NCBI RefSeq assembly: GCF_018918125.1
Contig: NZ_JAHLQA010000019.1
Location: 1 to 64,000, forward strand
Length of the DNA stretch: 64,000 nucleotides
DNA from: Blautia sp. MSJ-19
Lineage (GTDB): Bacteria > Bacillota > Clostridia > Lachnospirales > Lachnospiraceae
Direction of reading: 5' to 3'
This document shows, piece after piece, positions 25,816 through 35,463 of this stretch (position 1 is its first letter; each line of letters begins with the position of its first letter). The position numbers and the translations under genes were made by a program. Below the pieces are notes generated by a model, which was given only the letters and a program-made list of their open reading frames with translations, did no database searches and was not told where the DNA came from.

Positions 25816-27662
25816 GTGAACAGAGACGACGTGGACCGATGGGCGGTCATGGAAGAGGCATGCGCCCGACAGAAAAAGCAAAAGACTTCAAAGGTGCGAT
25901 GGGCAAACTGTTCCGCTACATGGGACGCTATAAACTGCGTTTTGTGATGGTGTTCATTTTTGCGATCGCAGGAACAATCTTTAACATCGCAGGACCAAAG
26001 ATTCTTGGTAAAGCGACGACCGAACTTTATACAGGTCTGGTTGCAAAGGTAAACGGAACCGGAGGCATTGATTTCACGAAGATCGGAACGATCCTTCTGT
26101 GGACACTGGGATTATACCTGGCAAGTGCATGTTTCTCCTTTATACAGGGATGGATCATGACCGGAATTTCCAATGATGTAACCTATAATTTAAGAAAAGA
26201 TATTTCAAAGAAGATCAACAAACTGCCACTCAACTATTTTGAGAGCAGGACAAACGGTGAAATCCTCTCCCGTGTAACAAACGATGTTGATACACTGCAG
26301 ATGAGTCTGAACCAGAGTCTGACACAGCTTATCACATCTGTGACAACTCTGATCGGTGTATTTATCATGATGCTTTCCATCAACGTGTGGATGACACTGG
26401 CAGCACTTCTGATCCTGCCGGTTTCCATGTTTATCATCCAGGCAGTGATGAAGCATTCACAGAAATACTTCCAGGCACAGCAGAATTACCTTGGTGCAGT
26501 CAATGGTCAGATCGAAGAAAATTTCGGCGGACATGACGTAGTAAGAGTATTCAACAAAGAAAATGATGTTCTGGAAGAATTTGAAAAAGACAACAAGAAA
26601 CTTTATGAATCTGCATGGAAATCACAGTTTTTCTCAGGAATGATGATGCCGATCATGCAGTTCGTAGGAAACCTCGGATATGTAATGGTAGCACTGCTCG
26701 GTGGAGTTTTTGTTATCAAAGGTTCCATCGAAGTCGGTGATATCCAGTCATTTTTCCAGTATATCCGTAACTTTACACAGCCGATCCAGCAGATCGCACA
26801 GGTAACGAACCTCCTGCAGTCTTCGGCAGCGGCATCAGAGCGAGTATTTGAATTCCTCGAGGAAGAGGAAGAAGTACAGCAGCCGGAACATCCGGATTCT
26901 ATCGAAGGTCTGAATGGAAATGTGCAGTTCGAGCATGTAGAGTTCGGCTACAACCCGGATAAGATCATCGTTCATGATTTCTCCGCAGATGTGCATGACG
27001 GACAGAAGATCGCAATTGTAGGTCCAACCGGAGCAGGTAAGACGACCATGGTCAAACTCCTGATGCGTTTCTATGATGTAAATAAGGGCGCGATCAAGGT
27101 AGACGGACACGATGTCAGAAACTTCAACCGAAGCGAACTTCACGAGATGTTCGGTATGGTGCTTCAGGATACCTGGCTGTTCTCCGGAACGATCATGGAA
27201 AACATCCGTTACGGCCGGCTGGATGCCACCGATGAGGAAGTGATCGCAGCAGCAAAAGCAGCACATATCCACAACTTTATCATGCAGCAGCCGGGTGGAT
27301 ACCAGATGGTGCTGGATGAAGAGACCAGCAACATTTCCCAGGGACAGAAACAGCTTCTTACGATTGCGAGGGCAATCCTTGCGGACAACAAGATCCTGAT
27401 CCTTGATGAAGCGACATCTTCCGTCGACACAAGAACAGAAATGCAGATCCAGAAAGCGATGGATAATCTGATGAAGGGACGAACCAGTTTCGTTATCGCA
27501 CACAGACTTTCCACAATCAAAGATGCAGATCTGATCCTCGTTATGAAGGACGGAGATATCATTGAGCAGGGTAATCACGAAGAACTTCTGGCAGCCAAAG
27601 GATTCTATGCAGACCTTTATAACAGCCAGTTCGACAATGGTTCTTCGGAACTTTGCTCATAA
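25812..27662 (+). CDS. Heterodimeric ABC exporter subunit, canonical Walker B
   Basis: 616 residues. The N-terminus is basic and Gly/Arg-rich (SEQRRRGPMGGHGRGMR), then six transmembrane helices (~45-340). The nucleotide-binding domain has Walker A GPTGAGKTT (~403), Walker B ILILDEATSSVD with the catalytic Glu, and an altered signature ISQGQKQL in place of LSGGQ. Paired with the upstream subunit, the two changes fall in the same composite ATP site, leaving one active and one degenerate site. The start overlaps the upstream stop (ATGA). Confidence 0.9.
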   Translation: MSEQRRRGPMGGHGRGMRPTEKAKDFKGAMGKLFRYMGRYKLRFVMVFIFAIAGTIFNIAGPKILGKATTELYTGLVAKVNGTGGIDFTKIGTILLWTLGLYLASACFSFIQGWIMTGISNDVTYNLRKDISKKINKLPLNYFESRTNGEILSRVTNDVDTLQMSLNQSLTQLITSVTTLIGVFIMMLSINVWMTLAALLILPVSMFIIQAVMKHSQKYFQAQQNYLGAVNGQIEENFGGHDVVRVFNKENDVLEEFEKDNKKLYESAWKSQFFSGMMMPIMQFVGNLGYVMVALLGGVFVIKGSIEVGDIQSFFQYIRNFTQPIQQIAQVTNLLQSSAAASERVFEFLEEEEEVQQPEHPDSIEGLNGNVQFEHVEFGYNPDKIIVHDFSADVHDGQKIAIVGPTGAGKTTMVKLLMRFYDVNKGAIKVDGHDVRNFNRSELHEMFGMVLQDTWLFSGTIMENIRYGRLDATDEEVIAAAKAAHIHNFIMQQPGGYQMVLDEETSNISQGQKQLLTIARAILADNKILILDEATSSVDTRTEMQIQKAMDNLMKGRTSFVIAHRLSTIKDADLILVMKDGDIIEQGNHEELLAAKGFYADLYNSQFDNGSSELCS

Positions 27663-27693
27663 AGCCAGAAATAAAACCAGAATTTTAAGCCAT

Positions 27694-27746
27694 CGAAAAG
27701 GCAGCTATTGGCAGGAGTCAGCTCTTGTCAACGGCTGTCTTTTTCG
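27694..27746 (+). terminator. Terminator of the MarR-ABC operon
   Basis: CGAAAAGGCAGC pairs with GCTGTCTTTTTCG; the T run lies in the 3' arm. The helD promoter is built into the same DNA. Confidence 0.7.
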
Positions 27747-27753
27747 GTATAAT
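27725..27753 (+). promoter_or_regulatory. helD promoter inside the terminator
   Basis: TTGTCA (27725-27730), 17 bases, TATAAT (27748-27753), 88 bases before the helD start. The -35 box lies in the loop and 3' arm region of the upstream terminator hairpin. Confidence 0.7.
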
Positions 27754-27840
27754 ATCTCTCTAAAGCTATGGACAAGATCTGGAAAGAAACAGTTTACAGC
27801 ATCCAGATCTGTATATGATAGGATAGAGGAGAAATCACGA

Positions 27841-29886
27841 ATGGAAAATGGCAGAGAGTATCTTCAATATGTAATGAAGTGTCTTCACACAAGACTGGCC
27901 CAGATCGACCAGGCAATCCTCGAAGGTGAAAAGGAAGTTGAGGATATGCATGAATATTACTGGGAAAATTATACGGAGATGGACGAATATGGTTATGAGA
28001 ATTATGATAACCAGCAGGCTCTGTTCCATCAGATGCATGCAAATGAAGAACAGTTTCTTTTAAGAAAGCGATTCAAAAAGATGCTGGATTCCCCGTTTTT
28101 TGGCCGGGTGGATTTTCAGTATGACGGAGATGATGAGCCGGAGACTTTCTATATCGGGATCGGCAATCTTTCTGAGACGGCCGGAAGCCTGCCGCTGGTA
28201 TATGACTGGAGAGCACCGGTCAGTGGGCTGTTCTATGATTATGACAAAGGACCGGCATCCTATGAGGCACCATCGGGGACATTTACAGGCGATGTGGTTT
28301 CTAAATGGCAGTATAAGATCCGCCGTGGAAAAATGCTGTATGAATTTGAGAGCGATGTCAAAATCGATGACGAGATCCTGGGTGCAGAGCTTGGAAGTAA
28401 AGGCGAAGTACAGCTTAAGAATATTGTAAGGACAATTCAGAAGGAACAGAATGCGATCATCCGCAATACGCAGGATCGGATCATGGTGATCCAGGGAGCA
28501 GCCGGAAGTGGAAAGACTTCTGTGGCATTGCACAGAATCGCATATCTTCTTTATCATGACAGGGAAAATCTGAAATCATCCAACATACTTGTCCTTTCAC
28601 CGAATGGTGTATTCACAGATTATATTTCACATATTCTTCCGGAACTGGGCGAAGAAAACATCCGGGAGATGAGCTTTGACCTGTTTGCCTATCGGGAGCT
28701 CAGGGGAATTGCAGCAGATTGTGAAGACAGGTATGACCAGATCGAGCGTGTGATTCTTGTCCCGGAGATGCAGGAGCTGTGCAGAAAAAAACAGTCTGTG
28801 GAATTTGCTGCAAAGCTGGATGGGTTTATGCTTGGGCTGGAAGACGAACTGATGAATTTCCGGGATGTGGAATACAAGGGATGCATCCTCAAAGAAAGAG
28901 AGATCATTGATCTGTTCTATTTCAAATTTCTGGATATTCCGCTTCTTTCCAGAATGGAAGCAGTCGCAGAATATTTTATTGACCAGGTGGAAACACTGAG
29001 AGACAGGGATCTTGTGGACGAAGAAAAGGAAGAACTGACGGAGAAATTTCTGCGGATGTATGAGACGAGAGACTGTTATGTACTGTACAGTCGTTTCCTT
29101 GCACAGGAGGGCTATAAGCCGCTTCCCCGCATACCTGCAGAAAAAAGAAAACTTCGCTATGAGGATGTTTATCCGATACTGTATCTGAAATATTCTCTGT
29201 TCAGATGTCGCAGCCATCATGGGATCAAGCATGTCGTAGTTGATGAGATGCAGGATTATTCCTGGATGCAGTTTGTTCTTCTGAAAAAACTGTTTCCATG
29301 CAGGATGACCATACTGGGGGACAAGGCACAGACCATGGAAGAACAGCAGCAGGATGTCCTTACATTCCTGCCGAAGATTTTTGGCAGAGATATCCGTAAG
29401 ATCGTGATGAACCGCAGCTACCGAAATACCATGGAAATCGCACAGTATGCAAATCAGCTTACCGGGATTTCGGACATAGAGCTGTTTGAACGTCATGGGG
29501 AACCTGTGGAAACCAAAACCTTTGAAACAATGGAAACAGCGCTGGATACGATAATTGAACAATGGGAACAGCACAGGGCAGAGTATGAGACAGAGGCACT
29601 GATTCTGTTTACAGAAAAGGAAGCGGAACATGCATTCCTGTACCTGGAAGAAAAACTGAAAACGCGTGATTCACAGGGCGAATATCAGATTACCTATATG
29701 AATCGCGACAGTCAGAGTTTTAAGAAAGGTCTGACGGTGACGACTTTTTATCTCGCAAAGGGACTGGAATTCGATCAGGTTTTTGGGGTATATCGAACAG
29801 AAGAAAACAGCGGACTTGCTTCACAGGCGAAGTATATCACGGCAACCAGGGCACTGCATGAACTGCATATGTATGAGGTCAGATAA
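27841..29886 (+). CDS. HelD-like UvrD-family ATPase
   Basis: 681 residues. The N-terminal ~150 residues hold a long-armed coiled-coil region (MKCLHTRLAQIDQAILEGEKEVEDM) typical of HelD. The UvrD-type motor has Walker A GAAGSGKTSVALHR (~219), VVDEMQDYSWMQ, GDKAQTMEEQ, NRSYRNTMEIA and the C-terminal motif FYLAKGLEFDQVFGV. HelD proteins bind stalled RNA polymerase and free it from DNA. ATG 27841 follows GAGGAG; the longer reading frame to 27562 overlaps the ABC gene. It is shorter than B. subtilis HelD (774 residues), and a repair helicase is the alternative. Confidence 0.85.
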   Translation: MENGREYLQYVMKCLHTRLAQIDQAILEGEKEVEDMHEYYWENYTEMDEYGYENYDNQQALFHQMHANEEQFLLRKRFKKMLDSPFFGRVDFQYDGDDEPETFYIGIGNLSETAGSLPLVYDWRAPVSGLFYDYDKGPASYEAPSGTFTGDVVSKWQYKIRRGKMLYEFESDVKIDDEILGAELGSKGEVQLKNIVRTIQKEQNAIIRNTQDRIMVIQGAAGSGKTSVALHRIAYLLYHDRENLKSSNILVLSPNGVFTDYISHILPELGEENIREMSFDLFAYRELRGIAADCEDRYDQIERVILVPEMQELCRKKQSVEFAAKLDGFMLGLEDELMNFRDVEYKGCILKEREIIDLFYFKFLDIPLLSRMEAVAEYFIDQVETLRDRDLVDEEKEELTEKFLRMYETRDCYVLYSRFLAQEGYKPLPRIPAEKRKLRYEDVYPILYLKYSLFRCRSHHGIKHVVVDEMQDYSWMQFVLLKKLFPCRMTILGDKAQTMEEQQQDVLTFLPKIFGRDIRKIVMNRSYRNTMEIAQYANQLTGISDIELFERHGEPVETKTFETMETALDTIIEQWEQHRAEYETEALILFTEKEAEHAFLYLEEKLKTRDSQGEYQITYMNRDSQSFKKGLTVTTFYLAKGLEFDQVFGVYRTEENSGLASQAKYITATRALHELHMYEVR

Positions 29887-29930
29887 CGAGGGCAAAGGTG
29901 CTTTTCTGACAAGCCTGCCAGGGAAATTTG

Positions 29931-29959
29931 TTGACTTATTTGTAATAAAATTGTAAAAT
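29931..29959 (+). promoter_or_regulatory. Promoter of the lipoprotein gene
   Basis: TTGACT (29931-29936), 17 bases, TAAAAT (29954-29959), 48 bases before the start codon. Confidence 0.7.
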
Positions 29960-30006
29960 ATAGCATGTTATGCGAGTTGAACTTAACGATCATTAAGGAG
30001 GTTATT

Positions 30007-31086
30007 ATGAGAAATAAAAGATTACTTGCAATTTCTGCAATCGCGATTTCCGCATCTGTTTTTATGACAGCATGCAGTTTTGGCGGAGATACAAAAGATA
30101 ATGCAGAATCGGTAGTGTCTGTGACAGAGACACCGACACCGGAAGCGACTGAGACGCCGGCTCCGACACCGACAATTGCACCAGATGTGCAGAACAGCAC
30201 AACTTATACTTCTGCAGATAAATCCATAGCGATCAACCTTCCGGATGCTACATGGGCAAACAAGACGGATGAGACAGATATGGTCAGCTTTGAATCACCG
30301 GATAAAGGTAACATCCTGATTCTGCACGGACAGGGAGAGGATACCATGGCGGCAACTGTTGTTCCAAGTACACAGGATATGGCAGTATCTCTGGAACAGG
30401 CAGACGGAGACAAGGTCAACGGAACCGACTTTGAGATTCAGGAATATACATCCAATGATGTCAGTGGAATCGGTGTATACAGCTATACGACTAAAATGCT
30501 GAATACAGAAAAGAGCAATGGAAATCTCTATGTTGTTCACAAAGTATTTGCAAACGATACAGAGTATTATACAATTGAAGCCGGAGTAAAAACAGAAGAT
30601 GCACTTGCTTCTGTTAAGGCAGCGGTAGAGTCTTTCCAGATCCTTGGAGATTCCACACTGAAGGAAGCAGCTCCGCAGCAGGCTGCATCCAATACGCAGG
30701 CAGCTGACAACAGTTCAGCAGATGCCAATAATGCAGATGCTTCCACAGATCAGCAGGCAGCCGACAATGCCGGTACAACAGACGCAGCGGCAGCAGATAG
30801 TTCATCAGATGCCTCTGCAGATAGCGGAAGTGACAATTCCGGAAGTACAACAAATTCCGGCGGATTTACCGACGAACAGCTGTCCAATACCGATGAGACA
30901 AGAACACTGTACCGCAACTCTGACGGACATGCATTTGTGATCACACCGGACGGAAACGGAAACTGGGTTGACTTTGATGGAAATACTTACAATTTCGTTG
31001 ATGAACAGGATGCGTATGATGCAGATGGCAACAGCTATTACTGGCACGGAGAAGCGGCAGACGTATATTATATGCCTGTTCAGTAG
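30007..31086 (+). CDS. Lipoprotein with Ala/Asp/Ser-rich linker
   Basis: 359 residues. A lipoprotein signal peptide (MRNKRLLAISAIAISASVFMTAC, Cys ~23) would anchor it to the outer face of the membrane. A Thr/Pro-rich stretch (~35-65) follows, then a compact domain at ~70-220 (SIAINLPDATWANKTDE, NLYVVHKVFANDTEYYTIEAGVKTED) resembling PsbP/DUF1795-like folds. A low-complexity Ala/Asp/Ser/Asn linker spans ~222-290. The tail (~295-359) has DGNGNWVDFDGNTYNFVD. ATG 30007 follows AAGGAGG. The function is unknown, probably extracellular. Confidence 0.75.
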   Translation: MRNKRLLAISAIAISASVFMTACSFGGDTKDNAESVVSVTETPTPEATETPAPTPTIAPDVQNSTTYTSADKSIAINLPDATWANKTDETDMVSFESPDKGNILILHGQGEDTMAATVVPSTQDMAVSLEQADGDKVNGTDFEIQEYTSNDVSGIGVYSYTTKMLNTEKSNGNLYVVHKVFANDTEYYTIEAGVKTEDALASVKAAVESFQILGDSTLKEAAPQQAASNTQAADNSSADANNADASTDQQAADNAGTTDAAAADSSSDASADSGSDNSGSTTNSGGFTDEQLSNTDETRTLYRNSDGHAFVITPDGNGNWVDFDGNTYNFVDEQDAYDADGNSYYWHGEAADVYYMPVQ

Positions 31087-31144
31087 TGATTTGGTAATGA
31101 TTCAGTAACAGGATGTTATTGTTCATGGGAACAGTAACAAGGCG

Positions 31145-31174
31145 AAAGGCAGGTGAGAGATCATCTGCCTTTTT
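31145..31174 (+). terminator. Terminator after the lipoprotein gene
   Basis: An 8-bp stem AAAGGCAG / CTGCCTTT with a 12-base loop is followed by TT. Confidence 0.75.
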
Positions 31175-31234
31175 AAGCAGCATGGAGAGTGGAGATCTGA
31201 AATGCTGTCTCATCAAATTAAGAGGGAGTAGATT

Positions 31235-31996
31235 ATGGGCGCATATGAGAAATTTGCACAGGTATATGACCTGTTCATGGATAACATTGATTATGAGGGC
31301 TGGGCAGAGTATGTGACAGACCGGCTGAAAGAGTATAACATCACAGAAGGACTGGTCCTGGAGCTTGGATGCGGAACAGGAACAATGACAGGATTGCTTG
31401 CAGGCAAGGGTTATGATATGATTGGTGTGGACAATTCTGAGGAAATGCTTGCAGAGGCAATGGAGAAAAAAGTAGAATCCGGTCAGGATATCCTGTATCT
31501 TCTTCAGGACATGCAGGAATTTGAACTGTACGGAACGGTACGGGCAGTGGTGAGTGTCTGTGACAGTCTGAACTATATCACAGACAGAGAGGAACTGCGG
31601 CATGTATTTGAGCTGGTAAACAATTACCTGGATCCGGAGGGGATTTTCCTGTTTGATATGAATACCGTACATAAGTACAGAGATCTTATGGGAGATACTA
31701 CGATTGCAGAAAACCGCGAGGAAGGAAGTTTCATCTGGGACAACAGTTTTGATGAAGAAGAAAGCCTTAACTACTACGAACTGGCTGTGTTCCTTCCGAG
31801 AGAAGACGGCCTGTATGAGAAGTCCGAAGAAGTGCATTGTCAGAAAGCATATCCACAGGAAGAGATTGAAGCATTGATAAGAGAGGCAGGAATGGAACTC
31901 CTTGCCGTTTATGATGCATATACACTTGCTCCGGCTACAGAAAACAGTGAACGGCTTTTCTTTGTGGCACGGGAAAAAGGCAAGAAGAAATCATAA
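31235..31996 (+). CDS. Class I SAM-dependent methyltransferase
   Basis: 253 residues with a Rossmann methyltransferase core: motif I VLELGCGTGTMTGLLA (~46), acidic motif II IGVDNSEEML, and the later IFLFDMNTVHKYRDLMG. It transfers a methyl group from SAM to an unidentified acceptor. The pattern fits the small-molecule methyltransferases of Lachnospiraceae that sit upstream of hslO. AGAGGGAG precedes the start, and hslO follows after 20 bases. Confidence 0.88.
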   Translation: MGAYEKFAQVYDLFMDNIDYEGWAEYVTDRLKEYNITEGLVLELGCGTGTMTGLLAGKGYDMIGVDNSEEMLAEAMEKKVESGQDILYLLQDMQEFELYGTVRAVVSVCDSLNYITDREELRHVFELVNNYLDPEGIFLFDMNTVHKYRDLMGDTTIAENREEGSFIWDNSFDEEESLNYYELAVFLPREDGLYEKSEEVHCQKAYPQEEIEALIREAGMELLAVYDAYTLAPATENSERLFFVAREKGKKKS

Positions 31997-32016
31997 AACA
32001 GAGAGGTTTACAGAGA

Positions 32017-32895
32017 ATGAAAGACTATATTGTAAGAGCGATTGCAGCAGACAGTCAGATCCGTGCGTTTGCGGCAGTAACAACAGAAACTGTAGAGACA
32101 GCAAGAAAGGATCACAATACCAGCCCGGTTGCGACTGCCGCTCTGGGACGCCTTCTTACCGCTGGCTCTATGATGGGTGTTATGATGAAAGGAGATAAGG
32201 ATATTCTGACTCTCCAGGTAAAAGGCGACGGACTGATTCAGGGAATCACCGTAACCGCAGATTCCAAAGGTCGTGTCAAAGGTTATGTTGGGAATCCGGA
32301 AGTGATCATTCCGGCCAATGCAAAAGGCAAGCTGGATGTATCAGGAGCAGTTGGAAATGGATTCCTTCAGGTTATCAAAGATATGGGTCTCAAAGAGCCT
32401 TATGTAGGACAGGTGGCATTGCAGACAGGTGAGATCGCCGAAGATCTGACGTACTATTTTGCAGCAAGTGAGCAGGTACCATCCGCAGTAGGTCTTGGGG
32501 TACTGATGAACAAAGACAACACTGTCCGTCAGGCGGGTGGCTTTATCGTACAGGTTATGCCGTTTGCGGAAGAAGAGACCATTGCAAAGCTGGAAGAAAA
32601 TGTCCAGAAGATCCAGTCTGTTACGACACTTCTGGAACAGGGGCATACGCCGGAAAGTCTTCTGGAACAGGTACTGGATGGATTTGATATTGAGATCAAT
32701 GACACGATTCCTACAGAATTTTACTGTAACTGCAGCAAGAGTCGTGTGGAGCGTGCGCTGATCAGTATTGGACGTAAAGAACTGAATGAGCTGATTCAGG
32801 AAGGCAGGGAAGTAGAGCTGAACTGTCATTTCTGCAATACCAATTACACATTCAGTGTGGAAGAATTAAAAGAAATTCTCAGGAAGTGCAAATAG
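32017..32895 (+). CDS. hslO: Hsp33 redox-regulated holdase
   Basis: 292 residues, the standard length. The N-terminal core contains the conserved substrate-domain start DYIVRAIAADSQIRAF and ARKDHNTSPVATAALGRLL. The C-terminal redox switch keeps all four zinc cysteines: C237 and C239 (CNC) and C270 and C273 (CHFC). Oxidation releases zinc and turns on chaperone binding of unfolding proteins. It starts after AGAGAGG and is followed 12 bases later by nadE, so it is likely co-transcribed. Confidence 0.95.
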   Translation: MKDYIVRAIAADSQIRAFAAVTTETVETARKDHNTSPVATAALGRLLTAGSMMGVMMKGDKDILTLQVKGDGLIQGITVTADSKGRVKGYVGNPEVIIPANAKGKLDVSGAVGNGFLQVIKDMGLKEPYVGQVALQTGEIAEDLTYYFAASEQVPSAVGLGVLMNKDNTVRQAGGFIVQVMPFAEEETIAKLEENVQKIQSVTTLLEQGHTPESLLEQVLDGFDIEINDTIPTEFYCNCSKSRVERALISIGRKELNELIQEGREVELNCHFCNTNYTFSVEELKEILRKCK

Positions 32896-32907
32896 GAGGA
32901 CGAAGCG

Positions 32908-34893
32908 GTGAAAGACGGGTTTATCAAGGTGGCTGCCGGAACGCCGGATGTACGGGTGGCAGACTGTGAATTTAATGCTGCGGAGATCATCCGCATGGTT
33001 CATGAAATGGAAGAACAGGGTGCAAAGGTCATGGTCTTTCCGGAACTCTGCATCACTGCCTATACCTGCGGTGATCTGTTCTGGCAGGAAAATCTTCTGG
33101 AAGAAGCGAAGGTACAGCTTGTCCGTATCACGGAAGAGACCGCAGAAGTGGATGCGATCATTTTTGTGGGACTTCCGCTGGAATATAATGGCAAACTGTA
33201 CAATGTGGCAGCCGGTCTGAATCATGGAGAGATCCTTGGATTTGTGCCGAAACTTTATCTGCCGAACTATAATGAATTCTATGAGGCAAGATATTTCACA
33301 TCAGGAGAATGCCTTGATGGAATCGTGCGTATAGACAGAAGTGCCTGCAAAGAACGTTACGGAACAGTTTCCAAAGAAGCATATGAAGAGGAAATCTGGA
33401 TTTCTCCGAATACGATCTTTACCTGTGAGGAGATGCCGAAGCTTCAGATCGCAGCTGAGATCTGTGAGGATCTCTGGGTACCGAACCCGCCAAGTGTTGC
33501 GCATGCGTATCACGGCGCAAATCTGATCGTAAATCTGTCTGCGAGCGATGAAGTTGTCGGAAAAGATTCTTACAGAAAGAGCCTTGTGAGTGCACAGTCA
33601 GCAAGACTTCTCTGTGGCTATATTTATGCAACGGCAGGTGAGGGAGAATCTACACAGGATGTAGTTTACGGAGGTCAGAACCTGATTGCCGAGAATGGAA
33701 GTATCCTTGCCGAGAGCAGAAGGTTTGTGAACGGTGTGATCTATGCAGATCTTGATATGCATCGTCTTGATAATGAGAGAAGAAGAATGACGACCTGCCA
33801 GTTTGCACCGGATCTGGCACCGGACGGACAGGATATCAGCTATAACGAAGCAATATTCTCGATCAAAAAGACAGAGACGGTTCTTTCAAGAAAATTCGAT
33901 TCCAGACCATTCGTACCGGGAGTCCGTGAAGAGAGAGAACGCCGATGTGATGAAATCCTGAATATCCAGGCAATGGGACTGAAAAAACGTCTGGCACATA
34001 TCCACTGCCAGAATGCGGTCATTGGTCTTTCCGGAGGTCTGGATTCTACACTTGCACTTCTTGTGACGGTACGTGCATTTGATATGCTGGGGATGGATCG
34101 GAGTAAGATCACGGCTGTGACCATGCCATGTTTCGGAACAACGGACAGAACATACAACAATGCCTGCAGTTTGAGCGAATGTCTGGGAGCAACTCTGAAA
34201 GAAGTCAATATCCGGGAAGCAGTAAATCTGCACTTTCGTGATATCGGACATGATCCGGAAGTTCATGATGTTACTTATGAGAACGGACAGGCACGCGAGC
34301 GTACGCAGATTCTGATGGATATTGCAAACCAGTCCGGTGGGATCGTGATCGGAACCGGTGATCTTTCGGAGCTGGCACTTGGATGGGCGACCTATAATGG
34401 AGATCATATGTCTATGTATGCGGTCAATGCATCCGTACCGAAGACACTGGTGCGTCATCTGGTAAGATACTATGCGGATACCTGCGAGGATCAGAAGCTT
34501 GCAGAGATTCTTCTCGATATTCTGGATACACCGGTAAGCCCGGAACTTCTGCCTCCGAAGGATGGTGTGATTTCTCAGAAAACAGAAGATCTGGTGGGAC
34601 CGTATGAACTGCATGACTTTTTCCTGTATTATATGCTTCGTTGGACTTTCCCGCCGAAAAAAATCTTCCGTCTGGCACAGAATGCATTTGCCGGAGAATA
34701 TGATGATGAGACGATCCTGAAATGGCTCAGGACATTTTATCGCAGATTCTTTATGCAGCAGTTCAAACGCTCCTGTCTTCCGGATGGCCCGAAGGTCGGA
34801 AGTGTTGCAGTATCACCACGAGGAGATCTGCGTATGCCAAGTGATGCAAGTGCAGCTCTGTGGATGAAAGAGATTGATCAGATTCAGATCTAG
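32908..34893 (+). CDS. nadE: Glutamine-dependent NAD+ synthetase
   Basis: 661 residues in two domains. The N-terminal nitrilase-type glutaminase (~1-290) has the catalytic Glu in FPELCITAY, Lys in FVPKLYLPNYNEFYEARYF, and nucleophile Cys in AEICEDLW. The C-terminal synthetase (~350-650) has the ATP-pyrophosphatase loop GLSGGLDST and TGDLSELALGW. Ammonia from glutamine is channelled to adenylated deamido-NAD. It starts at GTG 32908 after AGGAGG. The stop shares CTAG with the stop of the convergent neighbour. Confidence 0.95.
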   Translation: MKDGFIKVAAGTPDVRVADCEFNAAEIIRMVHEMEEQGAKVMVFPELCITAYTCGDLFWQENLLEEAKVQLVRITEETAEVDAIIFVGLPLEYNGKLYNVAAGLNHGEILGFVPKLYLPNYNEFYEARYFTSGECLDGIVRIDRSACKERYGTVSKEAYEEEIWISPNTIFTCEEMPKLQIAAEICEDLWVPNPPSVAHAYHGANLIVNLSASDEVVGKDSYRKSLVSAQSARLLCGYIYATAGEGESTQDVVYGGQNLIAENGSILAESRRFVNGVIYADLDMHRLDNERRRMTTCQFAPDLAPDGQDISYNEAIFSIKKTETVLSRKFDSRPFVPGVREERERRCDEILNIQAMGLKKRLAHIHCQNAVIGLSGGLDSTLALLVTVRAFDMLGMDRSKITAVTMPCFGTTDRTYNNACSLSECLGATLKEVNIREAVNLHFRDIGHDPEVHDVTYENGQARERTQILMDIANQSGGIVIGTGDLSELALGWATYNGDHMSMYAVNASVPKTLVRHLVRYYADTCEDQKLAEILLDILDTPVSPELLPPKDGVISQKTEDLVGPYELHDFFLYYMLRWTFPPKKIFRLAQNAFAGEYDDETILKWLRTFYRRFFMQQFKRSCLPDGPKVGSVAVSPRGDLRMPSDASAALWMKEIDQIQI

Positions 34894-35330
34894 TCAGAGG
34901 TTTCTGCTTTTGTGACAGCTTCATCAATGGCATGGATCAGCATCAGCGCAGTATATTTCTGGTCACTGGAATATTCGAGATTATCCAGGGACTGACGGGA
35001 ATAGATCTGGCTGGAAAGAGAGTCCAGTACAGGTTCTACAAGCGGGAACATTGCAGAAGTACTCTCACTTAAATTGGCAAGATGGATTGCTTTTATCTGG
35101 TCCTGGTCTACGGTGACTTCCACATCAAAAGTATTGTTATTCAGACGGATGGAGGTACGATAGATTCCAGGCGTGTATTTTGAGACGGCATCGGTAGATG
35201 CCGTTTCTGACTTTCCGGAACCAAACATGAGAAAGATCAGCACACCCAGAATCAGGAGCAGCAGCAGAAAAATTCCTGTATAGATTACTTCTTTCATATG
35301 TAGAACGACGATCTTTGTTTTGGAACTCAT
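34890..35330 (-). CDS. Membrane-anchored FMN-bind-like small protein
   Basis: 146 residues. One transmembrane helix (~14-36) is followed by a short linker and a ~105-residue outer domain. GIYRTSIRLNNNTFDVEVTVDQDQIKAIHLANL resembles the beta-strand start of FMN-bind/RnfG-type domains, but the flavin-attachment Thr motif is not seen. AGGAGG precedes ATG 35330. It is convergent with nadE, sharing four bases at the stops. The function is unknown. Confidence 0.6.
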   Translation of the reverse strand: MSSKTKIVVLHMKEVIYTGIFLLLLLILGVLIFLMFGSGKSETASTDAVSKYTPGIYRTSIRLNNNTFDVEVTVDQDQIKAIHLANLSESTSAMFPLVEPVLDSLSSQIYSRQSLDNLEYSSDQKYTALMLIHAIDEAVTKAETSD

Positions 35331-35405
35331 GATTCAAGCCTCCTGATTTTCAATAATATGGTTTCCGTTCAGAGGATTTCGTGGGAGCAGATTCTGTATA
35401 TCTTA

Positions 35406-35434
35406 TTACAATTCGAACAGATTTATGTTACATT
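35406..35434 (+). promoter_or_regulatory. Possible addBA promoter
   Basis: TTACAA (35406-35411), 17 bases, TACATT (35429-35434), 30 bases before addB. Weak match, chosen by position. Confidence 0.4.
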
Positions 35435-35463
35435 AGAAAAAATTATTTTTGAGGAGGGCATGT

